A DNA stretch of 64,000 nucleotides, taken from IMG/VR virus record IMGVR_UViG_3300023174_002543, positions 62,001 through 126,000 of that record; one strand, 5' to 3'. The DNA comes from a virus. The translations under genes were made by a program, and so were the position numbers. Under the pieces are notes generated by a model that made no database searches, was not told where the DNA came from, and saw nothing but the letters and a program-made list of their open reading frames with translations. Below, one piece after another: positions 34,601 to 42,283 of the stretch. Each line of letters starts with the position of its first letter. The stretch's first letter is position 1.

Positions 34601-36494
34601 AATTCAAGCCTACTCACCATTCGGTAGTATACGTGAAGCAGTGCCTATTAGCTATAGTACATCATTTACAGGAAGTAACACCGACTCACTGAGTATAGCA
34701 GATAATGACAAACTTGATGCATTTACTGATTTCACAATTGAATGTTGGGTATATTTTACTTCAGTGTCAGGTGGTGTTGTATTGGCTAAAGGGTGGGACG
34801 CTGGTTCATTATTCGCACCATATCTAATTTATATTAATGGTGGTGATTTATCATTTACCGGAACATCTGCTTCAGGTTCTTGGGATCAACTCAATAAAGT
34901 TATAATTTCAAGTGTTGCGGTGAATACATGGTACCATGTTGCCGTAACTAGATCAGGTAGTTCATTGAAACTATTTTCAAATGGAGCACTAATTACTACT
35001 ATTTCTTATGGTACTACTTTGATGAATAGTACATCTGCCTTTACTATAGGTTCTGCAGGTGCAGGATATAATCCTATGACAGGCTATGTATCAAACGTGA
35101 GAATTATTAAAGGTACAGCATTATATACATCAGCGTTTACTCCAAGTACAACACCATTAACTACTACAAGTCAAGGTGCGACTGCTAGCCAAGTATCATT
35201 TTTGGGTTGTCAAAATACAACACAACTGGATAATTCATCTAATGCGTTTGCTGTTTCACAAACAGGTTCACCTAAAATTTACAAATTCAACCCATTCGGA
35301 TACACCGCACAGAGTGTCGTAAGTTATACCCCAAGTTTACATGGTGGTAGTGTTTACTTTGATGGTACCAGTGACTATCTAACCCTTGCTAATAATACTG
35401 CATGGTCTTCTTTATCAGGCGATTTTACAATTGAATGTTGGTTCTATTTTATGAACTCTACTCAGCAACAACAGGTATTATTTACCCAGCGTAGTTCTAG
35501 TACCCAATATGTACCGTACTTATTTTGGACTACTAACGCAACAATTGTGATGTATTCAAGTTCAGATAATGGTAGTTGGAATATCATTAACAATACGACT
35601 GTGGTATCTAGTTGGACCCCACAAACATGGAATCATTTTGCTTTTACTAGAAGTGGTTCTACTAATAGAATATTCTTTAACGGTGTTCAAACATATACCT
35701 ATACTAACTCATCATCATTTACTAATAGTGGTACATTTAACTTGGGTATGAGTCCCGGCGAAACAAATGCAGCAGCATATGGATATATAGCAGATGCAAG
35801 ACTTACAAAAACTGCAATATATACAAGTAACTTTGTACCACCAACGCAACCATTAACAAACTATTCTGCTAGTGTTCCTTCAGCATTATTATTGAACTTT
35901 ACTAACGGTGGTATAGTTGACCAACACGGTAGTAATGTATTAGAGAATGTGGGTAATGCACAGTTAAGTACTGCGGTTAAGAAGTATAATAACAGTAGTA
36001 TCTATTTTGATGGTACCGGGGATTACCTAAGTATGCCTTCAAACCAACTAATGAATTTTGGTACTGGTGATTTTACTGTTGAAGCGTGGGTGTACCCTAA
36101 TTCATTATCTAGTGATTGGTTTATAATAACCGCATCTGGTTCAGGTGGTTTCTTCATTGGATACTCATCCACTACTACTCTAGGATACGGTTGGGGACGT
36201 GTAGGGACAGCCTGGGACTATCGTGTTGCTTCTACTGCAACAACCGGTGCTTGGCAACATGTTGCAGTAACAAGAAGTGGTACTAGTATGAGATTGTTTG
36301 TTAATGGAACACAAGCCGGGACAACACAGACTATATCGACATCATATGATATGAGTACAACTAGTACTACAGTAGGAAGTCAGGGAGCAAACTATTATTT
36401 GAATGGTTACATAGACGACCTAAGAATAACAAAAGGATACGCACGTTATACTAGTAACTTCACCGCCCCTACATCAGCATTAATAACTAAGTAA
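31680..36494 (+). CDS. Large IPT - Ig - six-LamG adhesin, 1604 residues
   Basis: Domain order: IPT/TIG (about 19-106; KITTIVYPGDDTATDVAGGQ), two He_PIG-like Ig domains (107-198 with GTLPPGSSLNSNGTLSGTA; 199-288 with LPTGLSITGANIAGTP), then six LamG domains centred on FTIEMW (363), WCIEYW (577), FTIEAW (792), FTIECW (1017), FTIECW (1249) and FTVEAW (1464). Each LamG has YFDGSGDYL or a variant, WYHVAV.RSG, FVNG and a closing VVKGTAVYTSAFTP...PLT linker, about 215 residues per repeat. The same repeat makes up the giant 51949 protein. IPT plus Ig domains match the 22714 protein. Glycan or protein binding is inferred from the fold. The ATG follows TTAGAGAATACA. Confidence 0.83.
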   Translation: MTTKIALTNIADTALATLTGPKITTIVYPGDDTATDVAGGQTINLTGNGFQSGCSVLVASTASSVVTFISATQISFLAPALSAGTYVIYVINPDGGTAISIPGISYSGTPNWSTSAGTLGTVYETGSISATLTATGDAPITYTLATGTLPPGSSLNSNGTLSGTAQATGSATTYNFTIKASDAQNQDTNRAFSITINPDVVTWSSPASLATYNVNTNTPIANVTMSATSAAGGSITYTADTLPTGLSITGANIAGTPTVVASTTTVLTATATSTRTATRTINWVVTVANDTYWKNTTLLLNGETTVTPFISDASSNSFGLTINGDTKPVLFNPYQGGYYSNYFNGSSDYLVVTYNSSFAIGSNDFTIEMWLNFGAVGNQPLVGSLASNGTGAGWELLYNFSVTAFRFFFNNAYITFNSFTPTIGTWYHVALTRVSTNAILYINGVSYGTQALSASIAWSSGNMLIGAFTDLTVGWFNGYISNLRVVNGTAVYTSAFTPSTTPLTAITNTSLLTNQSNRFIDKSTNALAITINGSPQISPNIPFTANSSYSTYGSTYFDGSGDYLLPPDSSLNLSTSSWCIEYWMYPTTISSGYYGLWACNSSTGFRQGIYTDSGTHYIVVLNGGGGYGGMVLTAANKVITTNTWFHVALACDGTTIRQFVNGALTTTGSASTFASSGPSIGSWATTNYFNGYMSDFRVVKGTAVYTTTFTPPTSPLTAITNTSLLTLQYNGGATNQAIIDNSNFNNIITRAGNTSQGTFSPYSQTGWSTYFNGTNDNVTIASNTSLNIEAVDFTIEAWIYMNVMPTATSTTGWGSDYDSWFVIYERSAGGTTGWQFRVGATLLTLGGTGDSSICWGTHGMSAGTWYHVAVSRQSGTYKLFVNGTSLSLTTQAVSMATSGAYYIGSEDTSGANFKGYISNLRVIKGTALYTAGFTPPTSPLTPTTDTVLLTCQSNRLVDNSSSLNTISRTGTNTSIQAYSPFGSIREAVPISYSTSFTGSNTDSLSIADNDKLDAFTDFTIECWVYFTSVSGGVVLAKGWDAGSLFAPYLIYINGGDLSFTGTSASGSWDQLNKVIISSVAVNTWYHVAVTRSGSSLKLFSNGALITTISYGTTLMNSTSAFTIGSAGAGYNPMTGYVSNVRIIKGTALYTSAFTPSTTPLTTTSQGATASQVSFLGCQNTTQLDNSSNAFAVSQTGSPKIYKFNPFGYTAQSVVSYTPSLHGGSVYFDGTSDYLTLANNTAWSSLSGDFTIECWFYFMNSTQQQQVLFTQRSSSTQYVPYLFWTTNATIVMYSSSDNGSWNIINNTTVVSSWTPQTWNHFAFTRSGSTNRIFFNGVQTYTYTNSSSFTNSGTFNLGMSPGETNAAAYGYIADARLTKTAIYTSNFVPPTQPLTNYSASVPSALLLNFTNGGIVDQHGSNVLENVGNAQLSTAVKKYNNSSIYFDGTGDYLSMPSNQLMNFGTGDFTVEAWVYPNSLSSDWFIITASGSGGFFIGYSSTTTLGYGWGRVGTAWDYRVASTATTGAWQHVAVTRSGTSMRLFVNGTQAGTTQTISTSYDMSTTSTTVGSQGANYYLNGYIDDLRITKGYARYTSNFTAPTSALITK

Positions 36495-36500
36495 TAAATA
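36493..36500 (+). promoter_or_regulatory. Weak late-promoter-like box (AATAAATA)
   Basis: AATAAATA fits NATAAATA, but it overlaps the previous stop codon and ends only 4 bases before ATG 36505. With T4-like spacing, transcription would begin at about the start codon and give an almost leaderless message. It may be chance. Confidence 0.25.
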
Positions 36501-36504
36501 CAGT

Positions 36505-39500
36505 ATGGCTTTAACTAAAATCCCCGGTTTTGCATTAGATAGAACAAGTAATGTTACATTTGCAAATGCAAATGTAGTAGGAAACCTAACGTCTGGAAAC
36601 GCCAATTTAGGCAATTTAGCAACTGCTAATTTCTTCAGTGGAAACGGTAGTTTATTAACTGGTATTAGCACATCTATTGTATCTAATGGTAATAGCAATG
36701 TAAATATTCCAAGTGCAAACGGTAATGTCAATATATCCGCAGTTGGCAACGCTAATATTGCAGTTATAACTGGAACGGGTGTTAATGTAGCAGGATATTT
36801 AACTACAACAGGCAACATAACTGCTAATAACGTAACTGCAAATATTCTTGTCAGCACTATTGCTACTGGTACTGCACCATTAACTGTCACATCAAATACT
36901 AAAGTAACAAATCTAAATGCAGATTTACTAGATGGATATAATACTGCTACTGCAAATACCGCAAATACAATATCAGTAAGAGATGCAAACGGTAATTTAT
37001 CTGCAAATTTCTTTACAGGTAATGGATATTATTTAACTGGTATTGACCAATTAGCAGCTAATTCCGCAGATGCTGCAAACTATATTGCCAACGGAACAAG
37101 CAACATTAACACTCCAGTCGCTAATGGAAACATTACGGTTAGTATTGCTGGTGTAGGTAATACAGTAGTGTTTACTAGTACTGGTGTTAATCTATCAGGT
37201 TATTTAAATGCAACTGGTAATTTAACTGCAAGTAATTTATCACTAACCGGTAATGTAACTAGTGTACTAAATGTTACCGGTAATGCAAACGTTGGAAACT
37301 TAAACACAACTGGTAGCGTAAATGCAAACAATTTAACACTTACTGGTAATTTAGTTGTAAATGGTACAACAACAACTATTAATTCAACTACTACATATCT
37401 TGACGATCCATTACTTGAATTAGGTGGTAATACAAATGGTGCTGCATTACAAGTAAATGATGGTAAAGACCGTGGTTTATATCTACATCGTTATGAAGGT
37501 GTAGCTGGCTCAGGTGGTAAATTAGTAGATTCGTTCATAGGTTGGGACGATAGTAATGCAGAATTTTCATTTGGTAGTAATGTATATGTAACTAATGATG
37601 TAGTAACATTTAACAATCTTGGTAATGTTCGTGCAAATTACTTCTTTGGTAATGGTAGTCAATTAACCGGATTATCGGCAACTACTGCTATATCATTAAT
37701 TAATGGTAGTAGTAATGTTGTTGTAACAAATAACGGTAATATAACAGCTGGTGTAGGTGGTAACGCTAGTATAATGACATTGACACCCACTGGTGCAAAC
37801 TTTGGTGGGTATATAACAACTATTGGTAATATAAGTGCCGGTAATAGTGTATCAGCAACTTATTTCGTAGGTAGTGGTCAATATATAACTGGATTAGGAT
37901 CATTAAGCAATGGTACTAGTAATATCAGTATCCCAACATCTAGTGGTAACATTGTTTTTAGTGCAGGTGGCAGCTTTGCAATTTTACAAGTAACACAAAC
38001 AGGTACTAATGCATCAGGATATCTAACAGTCAGTGGCAACTTACTTGCAAATACTATTACATCAAATGGTTTTGCAAACATTCAAGGATCATTAACTGCG
38101 GCAAATGCTAACTTAGGTAACTTAGCAACCGCTAATTACTTTAACGGTACATTAACAACATTATCAAATAGCCAAGCTAATATTGATACTGTTGGTACAT
38201 TACGATACTTAAATGTATCTAATAGTACCGGTGGCAATGGTAATATTGTTTCTATCAATGCTACACTGGGTAATTTAGCAAGGGCTAACTTCTTTCAAGG
38301 TGATGGTGGTCTATTAACTAACATTGGTGCACCTAACTTAGTATTCTTAGGTAATAGTAATATTAACATTCCGTCTGCGAATGGAAACATTACGGTAACA
38401 GTTAGTGGTAATGCAAATACAGTTGTGTTTACTGGTACAGGTGTTAATGTTGCAGGTTATGCTAATATTACTGGTACTACTACAACAGGTAATTTAACTG
38501 TAACTAGCAATATAACTAGTGGAAATGCTAACTTAGGTAATTTAGCAAGCGCAAACTTTATCTCAGTTACAAGTAATATTACAGCTGGTAATTTAATAGG
38601 TTCATATGCTAATGGTAATAGTAATGTTAATATACCAAGTGCTAATGGCAATGTAAACATAAGTGCTGCGGGCAATGCAAATATTGTTATAGTAACTGGG
38701 ACCGGCGCAAATATTACAGGTACAGCGAATGTTAGTGGTAATTTAACTGCAGGTAATGCCAGTCTTGGTAATTTAGCAAATGCTAATTACTTGCAAGGTA
38801 CTTTAATAACACAAAATCAACCAAACATCACTGGTTTAGGTACACTATTAAACATTGTTGTTACTGCTAATGCTAACATAGGCGGTAATGTATTCATTGG
38901 TAATAGTAGTTCAAATATAACATTAGCCAATACTGGTGTTATTATTGCTACTGGTAATTTAACTGCACCAAATGCCAACTTAGGTAACTTAGTAACTGCA
39001 AACTACACAAATGCAGTATTAACAACTGCAGCACAACCCAATATTACAAGCATTGGAACATTAGGTAACTTAACAGTTACTAATAACGTATCAGCAAATG
39101 TGTTAACTACCGGTTCAGGAACTAACGGTAATTTAGTAATCAATCCAGACGGCACTGGTCAGTTAATTATTGATGCATCCACTCCGTTATTATTATCAGG
39201 TAATACACTAACTAGTAACGGTAATATTGCATTTAGTGGTGCAAACGTAACATTAGGTCCAGCAGGTAATGTACGTATTGCCGGTGGTACAGTTAATCAA
39301 TATCTAAAGACAGATGGCAGTGGTAATTTAAGTTGGGGCACACCTAGTGGTGGAGGCGGTGGCGGAACTGCATTAACTTATACTGCGGCAGCAACACCTC
39401 CCGGAACTGCAAACATTGCCGATCAATGGTATAATACAACTACAAATACTCTATATGAGTATATGAATGATGGTACTACAAGTTTTTGGATTGATATACA

Positions 39501-39801
39501 AACACCGACAGTTAGTTCAGCAAGTACAGGCAGCGCATTATTAGTACAAGATGAAGGTACTGCATTAACTTATACTGCAAACACATTGAATTTTACAGGT
39601 TCCGGAGTAACTGCAACTAATAGTGGTAATGTGGTAACTGTAACAGTAGGTGGTACACCATTAGCAATTCAATTACAGGGTACTAACTTAACAACAACAG
39701 CAAACACAATCAATTTCGTAGGTGGCGGAACTAGCGTCACTGCTTCAGGTAATGTAGCAACAGTAAACATATTAAGCCCATTCTTGTTAATGGGAGCATA
39801 A
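36505..39801 (+). CDS. Long stalk-repeat fibre protein, 1098 residues (cassette stalk E2)
   Basis: The class III N-terminus (MALTKIPGFALDRTSNVTFA) is followed by stalk modules: several NSNVNIPSANGNVNIS units, NGSLLTGI and QYLTG-type units, one NLNADLLDGYNTATANTANT unit (about 135-155) common in tail fibres, and a DP..ELGGNTNGAALQVNDGKDRG...GWDDSNAEF module (about 295-355). The distal part carries QYLKTDGSGNLSW, a Gly-rich hinge, ADQWYNTTTNTLYEYMNDG (about 975-993), and two GTALTYTANTLNFTGSGV-type units, ending SPFLLMGA. A small beta protein and a glycine-rich tip follow. No clear ribosome site precedes the ATG, so translation may depend on upstream coupling. The function is inferred. Confidence 0.77.
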   Translation: MALTKIPGFALDRTSNVTFANANVVGNLTSGNANLGNLATANFFSGNGSLLTGISTSIVSNGNSNVNIPSANGNVNISAVGNANIAVITGTGVNVAGYLTTTGNITANNVTANILVSTIATGTAPLTVTSNTKVTNLNADLLDGYNTATANTANTISVRDANGNLSANFFTGNGYYLTGIDQLAANSADAANYIANGTSNINTPVANGNITVSIAGVGNTVVFTSTGVNLSGYLNATGNLTASNLSLTGNVTSVLNVTGNANVGNLNTTGSVNANNLTLTGNLVVNGTTTTINSTTTYLDDPLLELGGNTNGAALQVNDGKDRGLYLHRYEGVAGSGGKLVDSFIGWDDSNAEFSFGSNVYVTNDVVTFNNLGNVRANYFFGNGSQLTGLSATTAISLINGSSNVVVTNNGNITAGVGGNASIMTLTPTGANFGGYITTIGNISAGNSVSATYFVGSGQYITGLGSLSNGTSNISIPTSSGNIVFSAGGSFAILQVTQTGTNASGYLTVSGNLLANTITSNGFANIQGSLTAANANLGNLATANYFNGTLTTLSNSQANIDTVGTLRYLNVSNSTGGNGNIVSINATLGNLARANFFQGDGGLLTNIGAPNLVFLGNSNINIPSANGNITVTVSGNANTVVFTGTGVNVAGYANITGTTTTGNLTVTSNITSGNANLGNLASANFISVTSNITAGNLIGSYANGNSNVNIPSANGNVNISAAGNANIVIVTGTGANITGTANVSGNLTAGNASLGNLANANYLQGTLITQNQPNITGLGTLLNIVVTANANIGGNVFIGNSSSNITLANTGVIIATGNLTAPNANLGNLVTANYTNAVLTTAAQPNITSIGTLGNLTVTNNVSANVLTTGSGTNGNLVINPDGTGQLIIDASTPLLLSGNTLTSNGNIAFSGANVTLGPAGNVRIAGGTVNQYLKTDGSGNLSWGTPSGGGGGGTALTYTAAATPPGTANIADQWYNTTTNTLYEYMNDGTTSFWIDIQTPTVSSASTGSALLVQDEGTALTYTANTLNFTGSGVTATNSGNVVTVTVGGTPLAIQLQGTNLTTTANTINFVGGGTSVTASGNVATVNILSPFLLMGA

Positions 39802-39810
39802 GGAAAATAT

Positions 39811-40140
39811 ATGGCAATAGTTTATAAAGTATTAGGACAATTAAATCCATCGGCAGCAACAGCAACAACATTATATACAGTACCTGCAAGTACAAGTACA
39901 GTAGCGTCTACTATTACAATTTGTAATCAAGCTGGAAGTAGTGACAATTATAGAATTGCAATTAGACCTGCAGGAGAAGCACTAGCCGCAAAACATTATA
40001 TTGCATATAACGGTGTTATTCCGGCATATGATAGTATAAGTTTAACAATTGGTATAACATTAGCAACAACAGATGTAGTTACCGTATATGCGGGTACTGC
40101 TAATTTAAGTTTTAATTTATTTGGTTCGGAGATTAGTTAA
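39811..40140 (+). CDS. Small beta-sandwich-like protein (cassette F2)
   Basis: This 109-residue protein (VYKVLGQLNPSAATATTLY, TVPASTSTVASTITICNQAG, AYNGVIPAYDSISLTIGITL, ending LFGSEIS) belongs to a small-protein family I recognise from many phages next to fibre genes, with a strand-rich sequence and no catalytic motif. It is only distantly like the 30139 and 41919 proteins, but has the same place: directly after a stalk gene ending in a hydrophobic MGA tail and overlapping the next tip gene by one base. The shared -EIS/-DIS ending and DNA junction are striking. It may be a fibre cap or joint; this is inferred. AAGGAAAATAT gives a good ribosome site. Confidence 0.75.
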   Translation: MAIVYKVLGQLNPSAATATTLYTVPASTSTVASTITICNQAGSSDNYRIAIRPAGEALAAKHYIAYNGVIPAYDSISLTIGITLATTDVVTVYAGTANLSFNLFGSEIS

Positions 40141-40142
40141 TG
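40132..40142 (+). other. Conserved overlapping stop-start junction (copy 2)
   Basis: ATTAGTTAATG: the TAA stop of the small protein shares its final A with the ATG of the glycine-rich gene. It is identical to the junction at 42273-42283. Confidence 0.75.
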
Positions 40143-41087
40143 GCTGTAAAAACCCATAGCGTACAGAAACATAGTTCTAAGAATCTTAATAGTACTAATA
40201 TCACAAATCCACTTTCACCGTTCTTTTCTAGTATAAGTCCGGCAATCGGTGGTAAAACAACTTGGAATGCAACTGACGGAGATTTAGTAATTACTACTCC
40301 AGGAGAATATACTCTTATTGCAGGTACAGGCGGGTCAAAAATAATTAAAATGTGGGGTGCTGGTGGCAAGCCCACAAACGGTGGAAGTGTGTCTTGGGGC
40401 GCCGGCGGAGCCGGCGGTGGTGCAGTAGGAACAGTCACGTTTGTCGGTGGCACTACTTATAAAATAAGAGTGCCTTCGGCGGGTAATAATAGTGGCACTA
40501 ACCCAGCAACTGCATATGGTGGCGGTAACGGAGGCGGTACATACTCAGTGGGTGTTAGTGGAGGTGGTGGTGGCTATGCTGGAATATTCAATACCTCAGT
40601 TACACAGGGCAATGCAGTATTAATGGCAGGTGGAGGAGGTGGCGGTGCATCTCATAGAGGTGACGGACTTGGTGGTCGCCCCGGAGTAGCCGGAGGCGGA
40701 ACTACTGGACAAAACGCCGCAGATGCATATATCTCTAGTCCTGGAACACAATCTGCAGGTGGTATTACTGCTAGCGGCGGATCAGGTGGACAAACAGGCT
40801 CTGCACTACAGGGTGGTAATTCTAGCGGAGGTGGAGGTGGAGGTGGCGGTGGTTACTGGGGAGGTGGCGGAGGTGGCCCTCAAGCAACTCAATCTGACGG
40901 TGCCTGTGGAGGCGGTGGTGGAAGTGGATATTATAACCCGTCCGTAGTGACATCAGCTACACTATATACTGGCTCAGGTACCACACCGGGTAACTCAGGT
41001 GATTCAGATAGACCGACAAACGTGGGTGGGTCTGGTGCTGGTTTAGGTACAGCCTATGACGGTGCTGTAGTAATAAAGGCAACTTAA
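40140..41087 (+). CDS. Glycine-rich adhesin-like tip protein 3
   Basis: The protein has 315 residues. The first 80 (SVQKHSSKNLNSTNITNPLS, then WNATDGDLVITTPGEYTLIA) are non-repetitive; GTGGSKIIKMWGAGG leads into glycine-rich sequence from about 80 to 300 (GGAGGGAVGTVTFVGGTTYK, GGGGGGASHRG, GGGGGGGGYWGGGGGG, CGGGGGSGYY). The C-terminus GTAYDGAVVIKAT is a strand typical of such proteins. It overlaps the small F2 gene by one base, so it is probably made by termination-reinitiation in a fixed ratio. It resembles the 23961, 30513 and 44156 proteins in composition but differs in N-terminus and end, fitting an exchangeable tip. The polyglycine fold is inferred. Confidence 0.77.
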   Translation: MAVKTHSVQKHSSKNLNSTNITNPLSPFFSSISPAIGGKTTWNATDGDLVITTPGEYTLIAGTGGSKIIKMWGAGGKPTNGGSVSWGAGGAGGGAVGTVTFVGGTTYKIRVPSAGNNSGTNPATAYGGGNGGGTYSVGVSGGGGGYAGIFNTSVTQGNAVLMAGGGGGGASHRGDGLGGRPGVAGGGTTGQNAADAYISSPGTQSAGGITASGGSGGQTGSALQGGNSSGGGGGGGGGYWGGGGGGPQATQSDGACGGGGGSGYYNPSVVTSATLYTGSGTTPGNSGDSDRPTNVGGSGAGLGTAYDGAVVIKAT

Positions 41088-41116
41088 ACAACTAAATATA
41101 CATAGAGATAATAAAC

Positions 41117-41917
41117 ATGGCATTCCCAACATCACCAATAGACGGACAAGTAACAATACAAAATGGTATACGATATACCTATGCTTCCGCCACAAATAGT
41201 TGGACACGCAGTCCGGCGACTAGTTCTACACTAAGTGTTATTAGTGATAGTTTTACCGGTGATGGCACTACAGTTAGTTATACATTAAGCAACACACCGG
41301 CAAGTATTGATGTAGTGACTGCTATTGTAGACGGTGTACCTCAATTACGTGGTGCTTTTACACTATTAAGTAATGTTGTAACATTTACCGGTACCCCTTC
41401 AAATGGTGCATTAATTGAAGTACGTACAATGCAAGCAAGTGGTTTAGGTATATTAACTGGATTAGTCTATGATACTTTCACTGGAAACGGTAGTACAACT
41501 GCTTATACATTAACTACACAACCATCAAATAAAAATTTTACAATAGTAACAATTGGTGGACTAGTTCAAAATAAAGTTAACTACAACGTAAGTGGAACAA
41601 CACTTACATTCACTACAGCACCCCCAAACACATCACCTATTGAAGTAATCACATTAGGTCCTGCAATTACTACATCAACACCAAACACTTTACAAAACGG
41701 TACTAGTAGTGTAAATGTATTGCAAAATGGTAATGTAACTATATCAAGCGCAGGTACAAGTAACGTAGTTGTAGTAAGTAATACAGGTGCTACAGTAACA
41801 AATGCATCTATTACTGGAAATTTAACAGTATCAGGTAACATTATCACACCAAGTGGACAAGTGGTAAATACTTTAGGAAAAAGTATAGCAATGTCCATAG
41901 TATTCGGAGGAATTTAA
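41117..41917 (+). CDS. Short fibre protein with two FTGDGT modules (cassette stalk E3)
   Basis: The protein has 266 residues. The N-terminus FPTSPIDGQVTIQNGIRYTY...NSWTRSP is of a type I recall in phage fibre proteins. Two tandem modules follow: DSFTGDGTTVSYTLSNTPAS...VDGVPQLRGAFTL (about 43-115) and DTFTGNGSTTAYTLTTQPSN...IGGLVQNKVNYNVSG (about 116-180), the same unit seen near the ends of the 21785, 24926 and 26949 proteins. A NGTSSVNVLQNGNVTISSAG unit then leads to the end IAMSIVFGGI, which parallels LVFGG in the 26949 protein. A small beta protein starts one base later. It looks like a stalk gene reduced to its distal part. The AGAGATAATAAAC leader gives a modest ribosome site. Confidence 0.75.
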   Translation: MAFPTSPIDGQVTIQNGIRYTYASATNSWTRSPATSSTLSVISDSFTGDGTTVSYTLSNTPASIDVVTAIVDGVPQLRGAFTLLSNVVTFTGTPSNGALIEVRTMQASGLGILTGLVYDTFTGNGSTTAYTLTTQPSNKNFTIVTIGGLVQNKVNYNVSGTTLTFTTAPPNTSPIEVITLGPAITTSTPNTLQNGTSSVNVLQNGNVTISSAGTSNVVVVSNTGATVTNASITGNLTVSGNIITPSGQVVNTLGKSIAMSIVFGGI

Positions 41918-41918
41918 A

Positions 41919-42281
41919 ATGGCAAATCCAAACATAGTAAACGTAACGACAATCACAGGAAAAACAGCAGGACAGGCTATAACAACATCACCAACTGCAA
42001 TAGTAACTAATAGCGCCAGTAGTGGAAAATTATTAAAAATAAACTCATTATATATTTCAAATGTTAACGGGACAGGAAGTGCAGACGTTACAGTAGATGT
42101 TTATAAAAATGGTGCTACTGCTTATAGATTGGCATATTTAATCACAGTACCGGCAAAATCAACTATAAATGTAATTGCAAAAGATGTACAAGTTTATTTA
42201 GAAGAAAATGATAGTTTAAGATTAACTGCTAGTAGTAGTAGTTACCTTGAAGGTGTATGTAGTTATGAGGAAATTAGTTAA
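41919..42281 (+). CDS. Small beta-sandwich-like protein (cassette F3)
   Basis: The 120-residue protein is a close paralogue of the 30139 protein: NPNIVNVTTITGKTAGQAIT, NSASSGKLLKINSLYISNVN, VYLEENDSLRLTASSSSYLE and the ending VCSYEEIS line up along the whole length. It starts one base after a fibre gene and overlaps the beta-propeller gene by one base. The strand-rich sequence lacks catalytic residues. Its position between a stalk gene and a very different tip gene supports a generic joint or cap role rather than binding specificity; that is inference from order. Confidence 0.77.
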   Translation: MANPNIVNVTTITGKTAGQAITTSPTAIVTNSASSGKLLKINSLYISNVNGTGSADVTVDVYKNGATAYRLAYLITVPAKSTINVIAKDVQVYLEENDSLRLTASSSSYLEGVCSYEEIS

Positions 42282-42283
42282 TG
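42273..42283 (+). other. Conserved overlapping stop-start junction (copy 3)
   Basis: ATTAGTTAATG, identical to 40132-40142, joins the small F3 gene to the beta-propeller gene. The two tip genes are unrelated, so the junction belongs to the cassette and not to the tip. Confidence 0.75.

Noticed and set aside
41092-41100. ACTAAATA before the 41117 gene as a late promoter
   Set aside because: It breaks the invariant-looking A of NATAAATA, and the gap has no terminator; too weak to call.
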